From: Archegozetes longisetosus
Lineage: Eukaryota; Arthropoda; Arachnida; Sarcoptiformes; Trhypochthoniidae
Direction of reading: 5' to 3'
Assembly (NCBI GenBank): GCA_018873245.2
Contig: JAEMBT020000003.1
Span: forward strand, 350,001-414,000
DNA: 64,000 nt
A program made the translations under genes and the position numbers. Of the stretch, positions 22,631 through 33,592 are shown piece after piece. Below the pieces are notes generated by a model that was given only the letters and a program-made list of their open reading frames with translations, was not told the origin of the DNA and did not search any database. Position 1 is the first letter of the stretch; each line of letters opens with the position of its first letter.

Positions 22631-24298
22631 GTTTATCGATTGAAGATTTTCAATCTTTAGAAAACTTATTTAGCAACAATAAAACATAAGTTTAATGTTT
22701 AAAAATACCTTGATGCTTTGACTCAACATACCAAATCTCATAATTCTATGTTTAATAGTTTTTGAGATATGAGCTTTCAAAGTTTTAAGGTTTTTTAGGT
22801 TTTTAGACCCTTTGCCATGAGATATGAAAAGATTTGAAGGTGCCATTATACTTCAGTTGTGCCATTATACCTCTATGTGTTGGTAAAGTCGGCAGGTCTA
22901 AACTCGACCGGGTGCTAACTCACTATGGATGTCCGGACAATCTCTTTCCAAAGTCAAATTCTTTCTCAATGACGAAAATATATTAAACTTCTCAAAATCG
23001 GACAGCTGTGTTAAATTTTAAATAACTTGTGAAAAGAGTTTAGTTTCATGTTCAGTTCACTTTTATGTACGAATTTTTCCTCATAACGCGTGTATAAAAT
23101 TGAACATAGAGTGTATATTCAAATTCGTCTCGTAAGTTGATTTTCTAATGACTGAAAGTTTAATATAAACGACCGAACAGTTCAATCATTTTCTCCCCAA
23201 ATTATTTGATTAAACGCATTGTCATTTGTTTTAAATTTGTGGAAAATTAATAAATACGAATAAATTGTTAATAAGTATAAAGAATTAAATTCGATGGAAA
23301 TTCACTTTTTGTGTGGTCTGCAAGCATCGTATAAGTTAAATCGAAAATAATATAAGTGAGATCAAGGTTTTACTCAAGAGAATCTTGAGAAAATGCTTGC
23401 AATTCAATCTGATAATTTTTAAATTGGTATCTCAATTGTTAATTATTATTTTTATAACCACTATAAATATAAGTTTTGTATCCAGATTACTGGATACAAC
23501 TAGACTAATAATTATTAAATAGCATTGTTTTGCAAAAAACCAAGCATGATATTTTTAAATATTCTTATAATTAACGTTCCCGAAAAGGAAGCTTTCATAC
23601 AGATTTCCGGTCCGAAAATAGTAGTCTTATCTCCCGAAGAATTACGTCTCTGCTTATTATCGACAAGGACATTATTTATTGAAACTTCGGTCAAGTCAGA
23701 TTTTAATTACCGTCGACAAGTATTTATGTTGTTCGCATCATTATTTATCTCTAGAATTATTCTTCTATTCTGATAAAATAAGGCAATTCGCCTCTCAGTT
23801 CTCCACTTTTTATGAAACGATTTCCAAAATTTAAAGTTCATTTTCTGCAAAATTACTTTAAGCTAAATATTGTTTTTGCTTGGAATGCGCAAGCATGTTA
23901 ATACGAATCTCACTTGATCAATTATCACAAGTAGTTCTTGATATATTTAACTTTTAAACTTCTTAAAAACGGAGATTTTATTTTTACGTACTATCATCTC
24001 CAAAAGTCTTTGTTAAACTGTGCGCCAAAAATTAAGGGAAGAGATATCATTGAAATAAAACTTTGATTTTTAACTTTAAAATGTTTATAGTAATGCATTC
24101 ATAAAATATTATTTAATGATAGTGAGTTTTCAAGCATTCTCTCAAAATTTTGATTATAATTTTTTGCTAAATTTGAATTTTTACAGACTTTTAGATGTGA
24201 TAATGCAAAGGAGTGCGCATGTAGCTCTGTTTAAACTTTAAACTAACTGTAAGGAAGAAATTATATTTATTTATAGTTTCATTCAAAATATTCATCAT
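22631..24298. other. Intergenic, no gene accepted
   Basis: AT-rich. A perfect 10-bp hairpin (TTGTATCCAG / CTGGATACAA) lies at 23476-23499. An 82-codon plus frame at 23525-23773 has no recognised domain and was not accepted. Confidence 0.4.
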
Positions 24299-24669
24299 TG
24301 TTTGGTTTAGTACCTCGCACTGGACAAACCTGAATTTCTGGAATCGTAACCCAAACCAAACTTGATATAAACTAAGGGAGAATAGGTTAGATCGCTTTGC
24401 AATCTAACTCATTTTACCTTAGTTCATATCAGGTTTGGTTTGGGTTACAACTTGGTAAAGCCAAGTTTACCCATTTTCGAGGGAGTTAGGTCTCTGTGGC
24501 CAGAAGTAGTCAGGTTCGGGTTGGAACTTGTCCACTTCCATTGTCGTAACGATGGAAGTACTCAAGTGTGGCATCAAAATGTTCAGCTCGACAAACTGAA
24601 TCCAATGATGTATTACACTTGGAGGTGGGGGTAGGGAACCCATTTAGACTCATTAGCCTGGATTTACCC
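24299..24669. mobile_element. Truncated copy of the 1781-type MITE (inverted)
   Basis: The right end, in reverse complement, starts GGGTAAATCCAGGCTAATG and follows the left half of the 1781-2381 element. The central palindrome (GGTTAGATCGC) and the block CAGGTTTGTCC up to ACTAAACCAAAC are also present. The copy stops near 24299 where the distal half is missing. No ORF. Confidence 0.7.
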
Positions 24670-25228
24670 GAAACTTGTTGTCATTAAAAAGTTAAATTTC
24701 GGAATTTTGGGAAATGAAATTCACTTTTGCCCGTTAGACTATTTGCCGTGAAGGCCCTTTTCTATCTACTAATGGAGTCTTGATATGAAGTACTCTATCC
24801 TTTCATAGACCCTTTGTAATTGAGCTCTTGATTGTAAATTTCAGCCACAAAGTAGATGTGACGATCTGTAAATAGAAGCTTTTGAAATAGAGTTTGATCT
24901 ATATTTAACATATTTTCGTATCAAACAATGTAATCATTAAAGGAATTGATAAAAGAATATTAAATCTTTACGTGAAATGTAAAACATTAGAGATTGCAAA
25001 CTTTCATAAAAACATTTAAAACGGGTCCTATAAAGTCTAAAAATTCATATCTGCCGAGTAATAATCTAGAATGTCTACTGTTAATTTTGTTGTTATTTTA
25101 TCTAAAACTTAATAGATTCAAAAAGAATAAATAACAACTTAGTAAGAATAAGTGAAAGTTCGTAATTCGTTATTAAAAAGAATACAGTTGGAATATTTGA
25201 TATTCCGTCTATAATCATTGTTTGATAC
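24670..25228. other. Intergenic, no gene seen
   Basis: AT-rich; nothing recognised. Confidence 0.4.
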
Positions 25229-25230
25229 TA

Positions 25231-25404
25231 CAGTCTGACCCGGCTATTGGCAACTCGGTTATAGGCAACCCCGGTTGTTAGCAAGCAATTTATTCTGTAC
25301 CAACTAATCCAATCATATGTTAAAGAGTTCGGATATAGGCAAACCTAGTTATAGGCAACTTATGTTTTACGCACCGACCAGTTGTCTATAACCGGGTCAG
25401 ACTG
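25231..25404. mobile_element. 174-bp pogo-like MITE
   Basis: Near-perfect TIR CAGTCTGACCCGG at both ends with TA at 25229-25230 and 25405-25406. The arms repeat ATAGGCAAC and TTGGCAACTCGG motifs in both orientations. Non-coding. Confidence 0.8.
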
Positions 25405-25406
25405 TA

Positions 25407-26322
25407 GTTTATAATAGCATTCTATCAATAGTCTAATAAGCGAATTTAAAGTTATAAATTGAGCGGTTTGCTTTTAAGGCCTTATTTTATTTATGGGCAT
25501 AGCTTCATAAAAGAATATAGAGGTTATGTTACCTACAAAATAGTCTTATCCCATATCTATATCAATAGAATTATATCTTTAGGCTTAAACAATTACTCTT
25601 TATTTAAATGTATGCAATACAATGCTTTGGTCTATGAATAAAATGCAATAATTGATAACAACTAAAAAAGTAAATATCAATCGAGATAAGTTCAATCTAT
25701 TGGTACTAAGAGTTCGTTTTTATATAATTTTTGTCGATAAAATATTTCTTCTAACGGTTACAACTGTAAACTATTGAAAATAGTTTTTAAAATATAGCTT
25801 CTTAAATAAGCGCTGATTCATCATAATCTGATTATTTATTTGAGGTAAAAAACTTTCTAAGTATTACTATTACTAGGAAAGGCTTAAATATTAATTTAAT
25901 TGACGTATATATTGAGGGTATATCATAGTTATTATCAAATTGAATGAAATGTCAAAAGAAATTCTCGCCATTCCATGAAACAATTATCTAAAATTAAGGC
26001 GACGATTTGACATATAGAATATCATGAAATTCTCGCTTTTACATTAAGTAACCAACTATTTCGAGTGAAATATTTGATGTGAAAGTGTTCTTTGGCTCTA
26101 TACGAGTCAGTATTGACCAAAAGTAAGAATTAATAAAAATTTATAGAGTGTATTGAAATTCCTCAAATTTTCAAATATAACTATAAAACTATCATTTAAT
26201 TTGCATACCATCGAAAGTCAGTTTTTATTGGACAATTACAATACATATAAAAATACTTAGAACACAAAGGACTACATTTTCGTGTTATACTTCAGGAGCG
26301 GCACTCAATTTATGCAATATAT
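25407..26322. other. Intergenic, no gene seen
   Basis: AT-rich. A 60-codon plus frame at 25459-25641 shows no motif. Confidence 0.4.
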
Positions 26323-26325
26323 ATA

Positions 26326-26518
26326 CCAGTCGCCTTTCGAATGGAGTCGGATATAGTGAATCTCTCATTATATCTCTCATTAGTGAACACCTTTAGACAA
26401 TTCGTTTGGTTGGCCCTACGGTAATGATAATGACAATGAACACTCAATATAATGAATGCCCTTTAGAGTGAACGATTTTGTCTTACATTTGAGTCTTCAC
26501 TATAACGAGAGGCGATTG
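26326..26518. mobile_element. 193-bp pogo-like MITE
   Basis: The left end CCAGTCGCCTTTCGAATGG and the inverted right end CAATCGCCTCTCGTTATAG are flanked by TA (26324-26325 and 26519-26520). Short motifs ATAGTGAA and ATAATGAA recur inside. Non-coding. Confidence 0.65.
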
Positions 26519-26535
26519 TATATGAAACCGTTTAT

Positions 26536-26574
<39 letters not shown>

Positions 26575-26690
26575 TGTGCTACAATATGGTATACTATAAA
26601 ACAGCTCTAACATTTAAGTCAATGTTTAATTCATAAAGTTATATACTTAACTTATAATTTATTACTAAACTTTTTAGTGCCTTTAAATAT

Positions 26691-26757
<67 letters not shown>

Positions 26758-26775
26758 ATAAACAATTTCATATGT
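26519..26775. repeat. Inverted (GA)n and (CT)n microsatellites
   Basis: A 33-nt (AG)n tract at 26539-26571 and a 62-nt (CT)n tract at 26694-26755 face each other across about 120 bp. The flanks are inverted too: ATGAAACCGTTTATGAA on the left, and ATGAAATTGTTTATGAA in reverse complement of the right. The unit is a foldback whose arms contain expanded dinucleotide repeats. Confidence 0.8.
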
Positions 26776-27170
26776 TTTAATGATATATATATACTTGATA
26801 AGCTTGGTTAATGTGGCAAATGAAAATCACATTCATTTTTTGAGGGAAAGGCAATTACGTGACCTTTGATCTTTGATTAGCTACTTTGTAGGGATGAAAA
26901 TAGGAATGTTAGAATGTTAAATAACCATTGAACTGGTGTCGGTCAACCTCACTCCATATCTAAAGTTCAGCAATAATCAAGATCTTTTCAAAGTTGGTTT
27001 GATAATTGACAGCTGATTATTTCATTTATCTCGAAATTGTTTAATATTAACTTATAAATATTTTGATATAAAATAAGTAGAAATAACTATATGATACACA
27101 TATCTGTCAACAGTACATTTCACACGTAAAGCGTGCTTTAATAAGCTTAGACTTGAAAATTCGTTTCGTT

Positions 27171-27455
27171 TAATACATATTCTCTTTATGTATGATATAT
27201 ATTAATATATCATTTTAAAGTGGTGATTATGTACTAAAGCGTGTTCACATGAAACAAAATATTTTTCCTAAGATTTTTAAAATTTACGGTCCATACAAGA
27301 TTTTCCTAATTTTCCCATAGAATCTCACTAGAGAGCGAGTCTGAGTCCTTATGTCTTAGGAAAAAAATTTTTCAGCTATCTTCATGAAAATACGTTTTTG
27401 TACATAATCCCCACTTTAAAATGACATATCACACATAAAAGAATATGTATTTAAT
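27171..27455. mobile_element. Palindromic MITE
   Basis: The left arm TTAATACATATTCTCTTTAT continues through CATTTTAAAGTGGTGATTATG. Its reverse complement ends at 27455 with few changes, and similarity extends inward to TTTTTCCTAAGA. About 285 bp and non-coding. Confidence 0.65.
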
Positions 27456-28860
27456 GAGATATAACAAATTCTGCAAAGGACTATCATTTTATAAAAGCAC
27501 GCGTTATGCGCGAGATATGCAAGTGATAGACATGTGTATTATATAGAATTACTTCTACCATTCTATTGCTTAAAATAATATCAAAAGACTAATAAACTTA
27601 TGTTAAAAAATTTAGAGGTATGTGAAAATATCAGTTGTCATTTAATATAAATTTGCAAAGATTTTGACTGTACCTCTTGCATAAATATGAACTATTAACC
27701 TTGACATCAAATATAAGCTCTAAAAGGCTCGGGATGGCAATTACTAAATCATGGATAATAAGGCTCAAACCTCAATAATGTGTTTATCTTTAGAAGGGTC
27801 TTGTCAGGTGTAGTTAGATCTATACCATGGGGAAGCCTCTACAGATTTGTAGGAAGGCAACTGGGTCATAAAATATAAGACCGTAGGTTTAGGGCGATGG
27901 CTGGCGAACCAAGTGATCTAGAACTTTAAGTTGGATATCAATAGGTTCAGCTCAACAAGCTGAATACATCAATGAACCGCTTAAACTATCATGTGACTTG
28001 GCCTTTAACTACAAAAAACGCAGTCTTTGCAAGCCCAGAAGTGTTCCCAGTAATAATATTCACAAAGTGAACGGAACAGGATCGACACAGGAAGGGATTA
28101 GGTCGGTCCTGTGATCCAGACTGGGCCTCCCTGGCCAGGTAGGCCAAATCCTCCTTGAAAGGTATGGCAGCCAACACCCTACTACAAAACCTAAAATGTC
28201 GATTTTTAATATAGGATAAATTTTCCCTTATAAGCTGAAAAAAATTGATTTGTGATCGAATTCTAGATCTGCAGGCTGTTTTAAATAAAATGCTTCGTTT
28301 AATGTAGTACTAAAGCAGGTTTTATATCCCCAGAGTTAGATTGTGATAATCCACACAACTTTTCATTTACAATAAAACTAAAATATTATTTCCATTGTTA
28401 GTAATTACTTACAATGATAAAAATAATTAAATTACATACGTACCTTTTATGTAATTTATATAGTATAAAGATATATGATGCGTTGTATGCAGTAACGACT
28501 TATAACCTTATGCGCAAAATGACAAAATCGCGTTTAAAGTAGCAAAACTTTCAAATACATTTAAATCATTTATTTTCAATATTTACTGAATTTCTTAATA
28601 TTTTTCCCATGTTTTTCTGTCACAAGATCGGATGTGATGTACGTTTCTTACCATTTTCTTTAGACTTTTGCGTCAATTCGTTATTAACCAAGTCTATAGG
28701 CGTTTGTCTATTTATAACACAATTAGTGATATTTTCCGATTTATTTTTCAATAAATCGAACATTTTTAAGATTTTAAAAATCAAAACAAATGAACGTAAA
28801 CAAAAAAAATAAAGTTTTATTTCAAAAGTATGTAAATAATTGACTCGCATTTAACTTACA
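27456..28860. other. Intergenic with a fragment of the GAGCTGAA module
   Basis: Mostly AT-rich spacer. At about 27940-27975 lies GGTTCAGCTCAACAAGCTGA, a member of the dispersed palindromic module also seen at 1855, 24575, 30575, 32770 and 63400. Small frames at 27989-28177 (minus) and 28609-28850 (both strands) have no recognisable product. Confidence 0.4.
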
Positions 28861-29646
28861 ATGAAACATACCCAGGTATCAGACTCAGATTTTTATGAAA
28901 TTTTAACCATCAATAGTACTCATGAAGTAATGACTTTCGGCGAAAGAATTAGAGGCTGTAACTCACTGGTTCGGAGGTAGTGGCCTCGGGAAACCACAAT
29001 GGCCAGTGGCCAAAAACACCCGATCGGGTCGAGTGAGGCATCAATCGAAAGAACTCATCAAACTGATTAATGTTTCAATGGGTCAAAAAGGCCGGTGACG
29101 ACTAGTTTAGGACATAGTACATTGAAATGTATTTATATTTGTAATATGATCATATAATATGCTTCATATTCATCTCACTCCTTATTTAAATTGGATTATA
29201 TCAATTCGTTTATATTTATAATACCATATATGACTTTATTATACATTCTCTCAATGTTTGCTCTTTGAATATCATTTATACAAGACTTTTGTTGTCATCC
29301 GTACTTCCTCTAACTCAACTCAACATTTAAACCGATATAAGACAAGCAATTGTATATACATATTACAAATATAAATACATTTCAATGTACTATATCCTAA
29401 ACTAGTCGTCACTGGACGTTTTGACCCATTGAAACATTAATCAGTTTGATGAGTTCTTTCGATTGATGCCTCGCTCGGCCCGATCGGGTGCGTTTTTGGC
29501 CATTGGCCATTGTGGTTTCCCGAGGCCATGGCCCCCGAACCAGTGAGTTACAGCCTCTAATTCTTTCGCCAAAAGTCATTACTTCATGAGTACTATTGAT
29601 GGTTAAAATTTTATAAAAATCTGAGTCTGACACCTGGGCATTTCAT
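28861..29646. mobile_element. Foldback element with about 285-bp arms
   Basis: The left arm (28861-29143) and right arm (29358-29646) are inverted copies at roughly 90 percent identity by eye, separated by about 215 bp. The ends read CCCAGGTATCAGACTCAG and CCCAGGTGTCAGACTCAG. Each arm has an open frame starting VSDSDFYEILTINSTHEV. In the right arm it runs to 74 codons on the minus strand (29409-29633), and in the left arm it is stopped earlier. No known domain was recognised in that frame, and no target duplication was found. Confidence 0.75.
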
Positions 29647-30359
29647 CGTTAGTGTTGCATAAATAATTGAAATATGCAGTTAACACACTCAAATGACGCA
29701 TAAGTGCAAAACTACTTTTAGTTGTAATGCTCTTCTATAGGAATTAGAGACAACTTCTTTGCCAAATGAATCATATCCTCATTGGAATATATTATGAAAA
29801 TTTGTCTGAATATAAAGTAAGACCTAAATATTGATTTAGTGAAATAATCCGTAAAACCTTATATCTCCACACAAGTCGTTACTGAATCCAATGAATCATA
29901 TGTACTTTGATTTAATGTTTAGCAGAAGTAGCGATTCCTAAAGCCTAACTAAACCATTCTGAAACTCTGAAACGATACAAGAAAACCGATATAAAAATGA
30001 CTTTTTTATCATCTTCAAATGACCCATAACCAAAGCCGATGATAATGAAAATATATTTATATTGGGTTTGTTCGTATCGTTGCAAAGCACAGGATGATTT
30101 GGTTAAGCTCTAAGAATCTCTTCTTCAGCCAAAGTGGTGATATTTACTAACAATTAATACACTATTTATAAAAAAATGGAATACGGGTTTGAGAGGATAA
30201 AGAACATTAGAACAAATATTTCACAAAACATTTAAAGTATAGTGCAATAGTAGCTATTTTTCACCCCTGAGTCATCAATTACTAACAAGTTCAACTCCTA
30301 TCAATATATAGCCTAAACAACTTTATATTAAAAATCTGATACAGATTATAGCCATCGAT
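29647..30359. other. Intergenic, no gene seen
   Basis: AT-rich; nothing recognised. Confidence 0.4.
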
Positions 30360-30379
30360 TTTGTGCTGCTATGGGCAGC

Positions 30380-30680
30380 ATAGGTACACTTATCGGGGGA
30401 TTTCCGGGTCTACGGCAACCGAATGAGGTCATGTTACATATCGTTAAACTCAGTATGTTGAGAGGAGTAAAATGGAATCAGTTTCATGAAGCTACGACAA
30501 CGGGCTCATAAGTTATAGGGTCAAAGGCGAAAGGTCAATTTACTTGGTCAAAGGTCAAGTAACCCATCCAAACTTGATATCGATCTTTTCAGCTCGTCGA
30601 GCTGAATCTAACGATGTATACCTTGATGGGGTGGCAGAAAGATAAAGGGGTGCATTACGAAGGTGTTTCCGCGTCAAATT
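30380..30680. repeat. Degenerate copy of the GAGCTGAA repeat family
   Basis: Contains TTTTCAGCTCGTCGAGCTGA at about 30574, followed by AATCTAACGATGTATACCTT and a GGGGTGGCAG block, in the order seen in the 1781-type MITE ends. A direct repeat GGTCAAAGGTCA lies at 30546-30557. Ends are not defined. Confidence 0.45.
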
Positions 30681-30847
30681 TTTTGAAAGCGAATATCTAA
30701 GAAACTAAGAATTTCTGGAAACAAATGACTGTCAAATTCTTGTTCCTCGCTCTAAGATTAGGTAAAATAACTACTTTTCAAATCAATTATCGAGGGGTGC
30801 TAAACTAAACTGTAGCCGGGATTTTTCATTCAAGGATTTACTGTAGC

Positions 30848-31132
30848 TAGGGTGACCAAGCATCCAGATTTGAGCTGGGCACTCCAGATTTCAGGTTAAC
30901 TAGTCCAGAGTCCAGATTGAACCCCAATCTGGACTAATTTTGTTCAGAATTGAGCTGAATAAATAGACACTTCTATCATAAATACTCTATCTTATAGGAA
31001 TTCAGTATATATTGATTCTAAATTAAGGAACTTTAATCTATTGAAATTACTCATTTTTAAGTTTTTGCTCAGAAATGGGGACCTTACGATTTTTTTGTCT
31101 AGATTTTGGCTTTACAAAACTTGATCACCCTG
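30848..31132. mobile_element. hAT MITE A (older of a nested pair)
   Basis: TIR TAGGGTGACCAAG on the left and CAGGGTGATCAAG in reverse complement on the right. The 8-bp duplication ACTGTAGC is at 30840-30847. Its partner is now at 31571-31578, displaced by the insertion of element B. The interior repeats CCAGATT/TCCAGA motifs. Non-coding. Confidence 0.75.
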
Positions 31133-31135
31133 ACT

Positions 31136-31565
31136 TAGGGTGACCAAGTGTCCCGCATTGTGCGGGATTGTTCCACATTTAAGAGTTGTGTCCCGCATGC
31201 CGTATGCACCCTTTGCGGGACGGAAAATATTACACATTTTAAGATTTATCTTAACAGATTTCCACTGTATGTTTTTATTTAATGCAAATAACGTGATTTT
31301 ATTGTCAACACGTCTCTTATCTTAAAATATGTAGAAGTCGTTAGATAAAGAGTTTTAATCCATTTATCTGATACCTTGTTTTCATTCACGTCGTGTGTGA
31401 CTCTTATAAAGTGCAGTTCTCAATCAAGTCTTTAGTTTATATTTCAAGTAATTGTTATTTCAAACTGTGATTGTAACTTCAATTAGGTTAAAACTCTTTA
31501 AAAAATTTTGTAAAGGGGCCAAATTTTTTGTCCCGCATTTAAAAGTTTTTGACTTGGTCACCCTA
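31136..31565. mobile_element. hAT MITE B (younger of the nested pair)
   Basis: TIR TAGGGTGACCAAG at the left; the right end is its perfect inverse CTTGGTCACCCTA. Flanked by the perfect 8-bp duplication CCCTGACT at 31128-31135 and 31566-31573. The GTCCCGCAT motif is present at both subterminal regions. A diverged second copy lies at 58498-58978. No transposase. Confidence 0.88.
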
Positions 31566-31578
31566 CCCTGACTGTAGC

Positions 31579-32559
31579 CTGCAGATCTAAAATACGACCG
31601 ATTTTATTAAAGAGGTCCTAGAGGCTCTTGTGCTCAGTATTAAAAGAACTATTAAATGATGTCACTCATCAAAATCGGTGTGAGCCGAGTGGTCCATGAA
31701 AGATATTATCTTCCTTATCAGTACTTTTAAAGCCATTTGAAGCTTTGATTTACAAATGGCTTAAGTGACAGAATTGTAGAATATGATGTTTAGATATTTA
31801 CGTATGAACAATAGGGCTTAAAATCGATTGACGACGTTGTCTCCAATAAAAACGTCAAATTTTATTGATAATTATACATTAAAACCAAGTTTATTAATGA
31901 AGTCAATTGAAATGATAGAGCGTTAGATTAGGTTGCGATATTCTCAATAATCGATTACACGTAATTAGGTCCCAATGGAAATTAAGCCCTCATTTAGTTT
32001 CAAACAAAATAAATTTTCAATAGTTATTTTGTTTTAAGCTTATAACGATTTTAAAAAATGAGATTTCAGTGTCATATGGAGAAATTTTACATAAGTAAGC
32101 TTTGTACCCATGAGGCAAATAAGATGAAACTTAAGCTTGCTTGAAATCGTTCAATTAATCTGTTACATTTAAAGAAATATCACCTATAAAGTTGTTCACT
32201 TTATTTCAATTTATGGTCGTCTAATTTAAAGATTAATTTCAAAGTAACTAGTTGGTTCAATAAAACAACTTGAAATTTTTTGTTGTAGCTTTTACGAATA
32301 ACTTACTAGTATTTCATGTTTTTAGTGCTTCCTCTGATAATCAAAACGGATTGACAATATTAAACTAGCATTCATGAATTTAGTATTTAAATTTTTTGTT
32401 TTGAAACAATATATCTATCGTGATTTTCTAGAGAAATTGTCGAAATTTTCAATATTGATCCTTACTTTTTAGCTTTTTATTTCGTAAGATACGATAAATT
32501 AATCTGAGTGTGGGCTTTACGAGTATTAATTAATAGGTAAAATTACGATTTCAGATAGG
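31579..32559. other. Intergenic, no gene seen
   Basis: AT-rich; nothing recognised. Confidence 0.4.
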
Positions 32560-32860
32560 AACGGCAACGGTCCATTGAGCTATAGATCAAGGGAGATGCC
32601 CATTTTGGTCCCCCTGAGTTGCAAGGCGAGACCTATATTATTTGAAAGGTCTCTCCGAGTACTATAAAAATATATAAAGAATGGGTCAATTGAGACATCT
32701 CTGTGACCAGTATGGCCAAAAATTACGTTAATTGGACGTAGTGGTCTTACCCCCTCGACCTATATATCATTGAACTCGGCTCACCGAGCTGAAAATATTG
32801 GTAACATGTTTGACCCTATAAAGTGACCTTTGACCCTACCATGTGACCTATTACTTTAAA
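32560..32860. repeat. Degenerate member of the GAGCTGAA repeat family
   Basis: Includes TATATATCATTGAACTCGGC followed by TCACCGAGCTGAAAATATTGG and, at 32824-32835, TGACCTTTGACC (a GGTCAAAGGTCA repeat on the minus strand). The order resembles the copy at 30380-30680. Confidence 0.4.
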
Positions 32861-33525
32861 CCCCACCTCAAAGTCATCATATGGGATACCATTGGAATCA
32901 CCTTGTACAAGAATCGTCCGTGGCGGTGTCTGTTCCATGATGATTTAAACTCTGGTTTGACACTTTCGAGTAAATATACTATACACATTTATATATTCTT
33001 GATCAGAATGATGAGAAGAGTTCATTGATATATATTTCATGCATGAAAAGCGATTTTGAAAAAATCGATTTTTCGAAAAAAAAGTAAGTCCCGCCAATCC
33101 CCTGTAACTCGGTTACGGTTGACTTTTTTGTTTTAATTCTTTCACCATTTGACTCAGCATATCTGATTTAGTAGGATTACACTATCCACACACTGAAATT
33201 GCACAATTTCCAGTTTATACAGTAAGAGATCTATCGAATGATATAGGTTTCACCTTGCACCTCGGGGGGGCCAACTTACATAGGATTTGAGCATTCTCCT
33301 TTCAGAGGAGATCATTAGATAATTTTTGAGAATTATTTTCAATAAGTTTAAAATCAATGTGTAAATTTGAATAAAACATGTAGTTAGCATCCCTATTATC
33401 AGAATTTTATTCGATTTTATTTAATAATTGAATGACATATTTGTACAATAATGGAAGTTCATTCAGATTATTAAACGATTCTGTTTGGAGTAATTTTAGT
33501 ATTTTTGAAGTTTTACCTAAATAAA
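32861..33525. other. Intergenic, no gene seen
   Basis: Nothing recognised apart from the downstream flank of the LRR gene. Confidence 0.4.
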
Positions 33526-33531
33526 TTTATT
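33526..33531 (-). promoter_or_regulatory. Poly(A) signal of the second LRR gene
   Basis: AATAAA on the minus strand, 62 bp beyond the stop at 33593. Confidence 0.4.
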
Positions 33532-33592
33532 AGCTAACTTGAGTTATTATGTAAATGTTTTGTAGCTGATTACTGAAGATGGGGTATGCTTT

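Noticed and set aside
23525-23773. 82-codon plus frame
   Set aside because: No domain, no splice context and no homologous pattern recognised; could be chance in AT-rich DNA.
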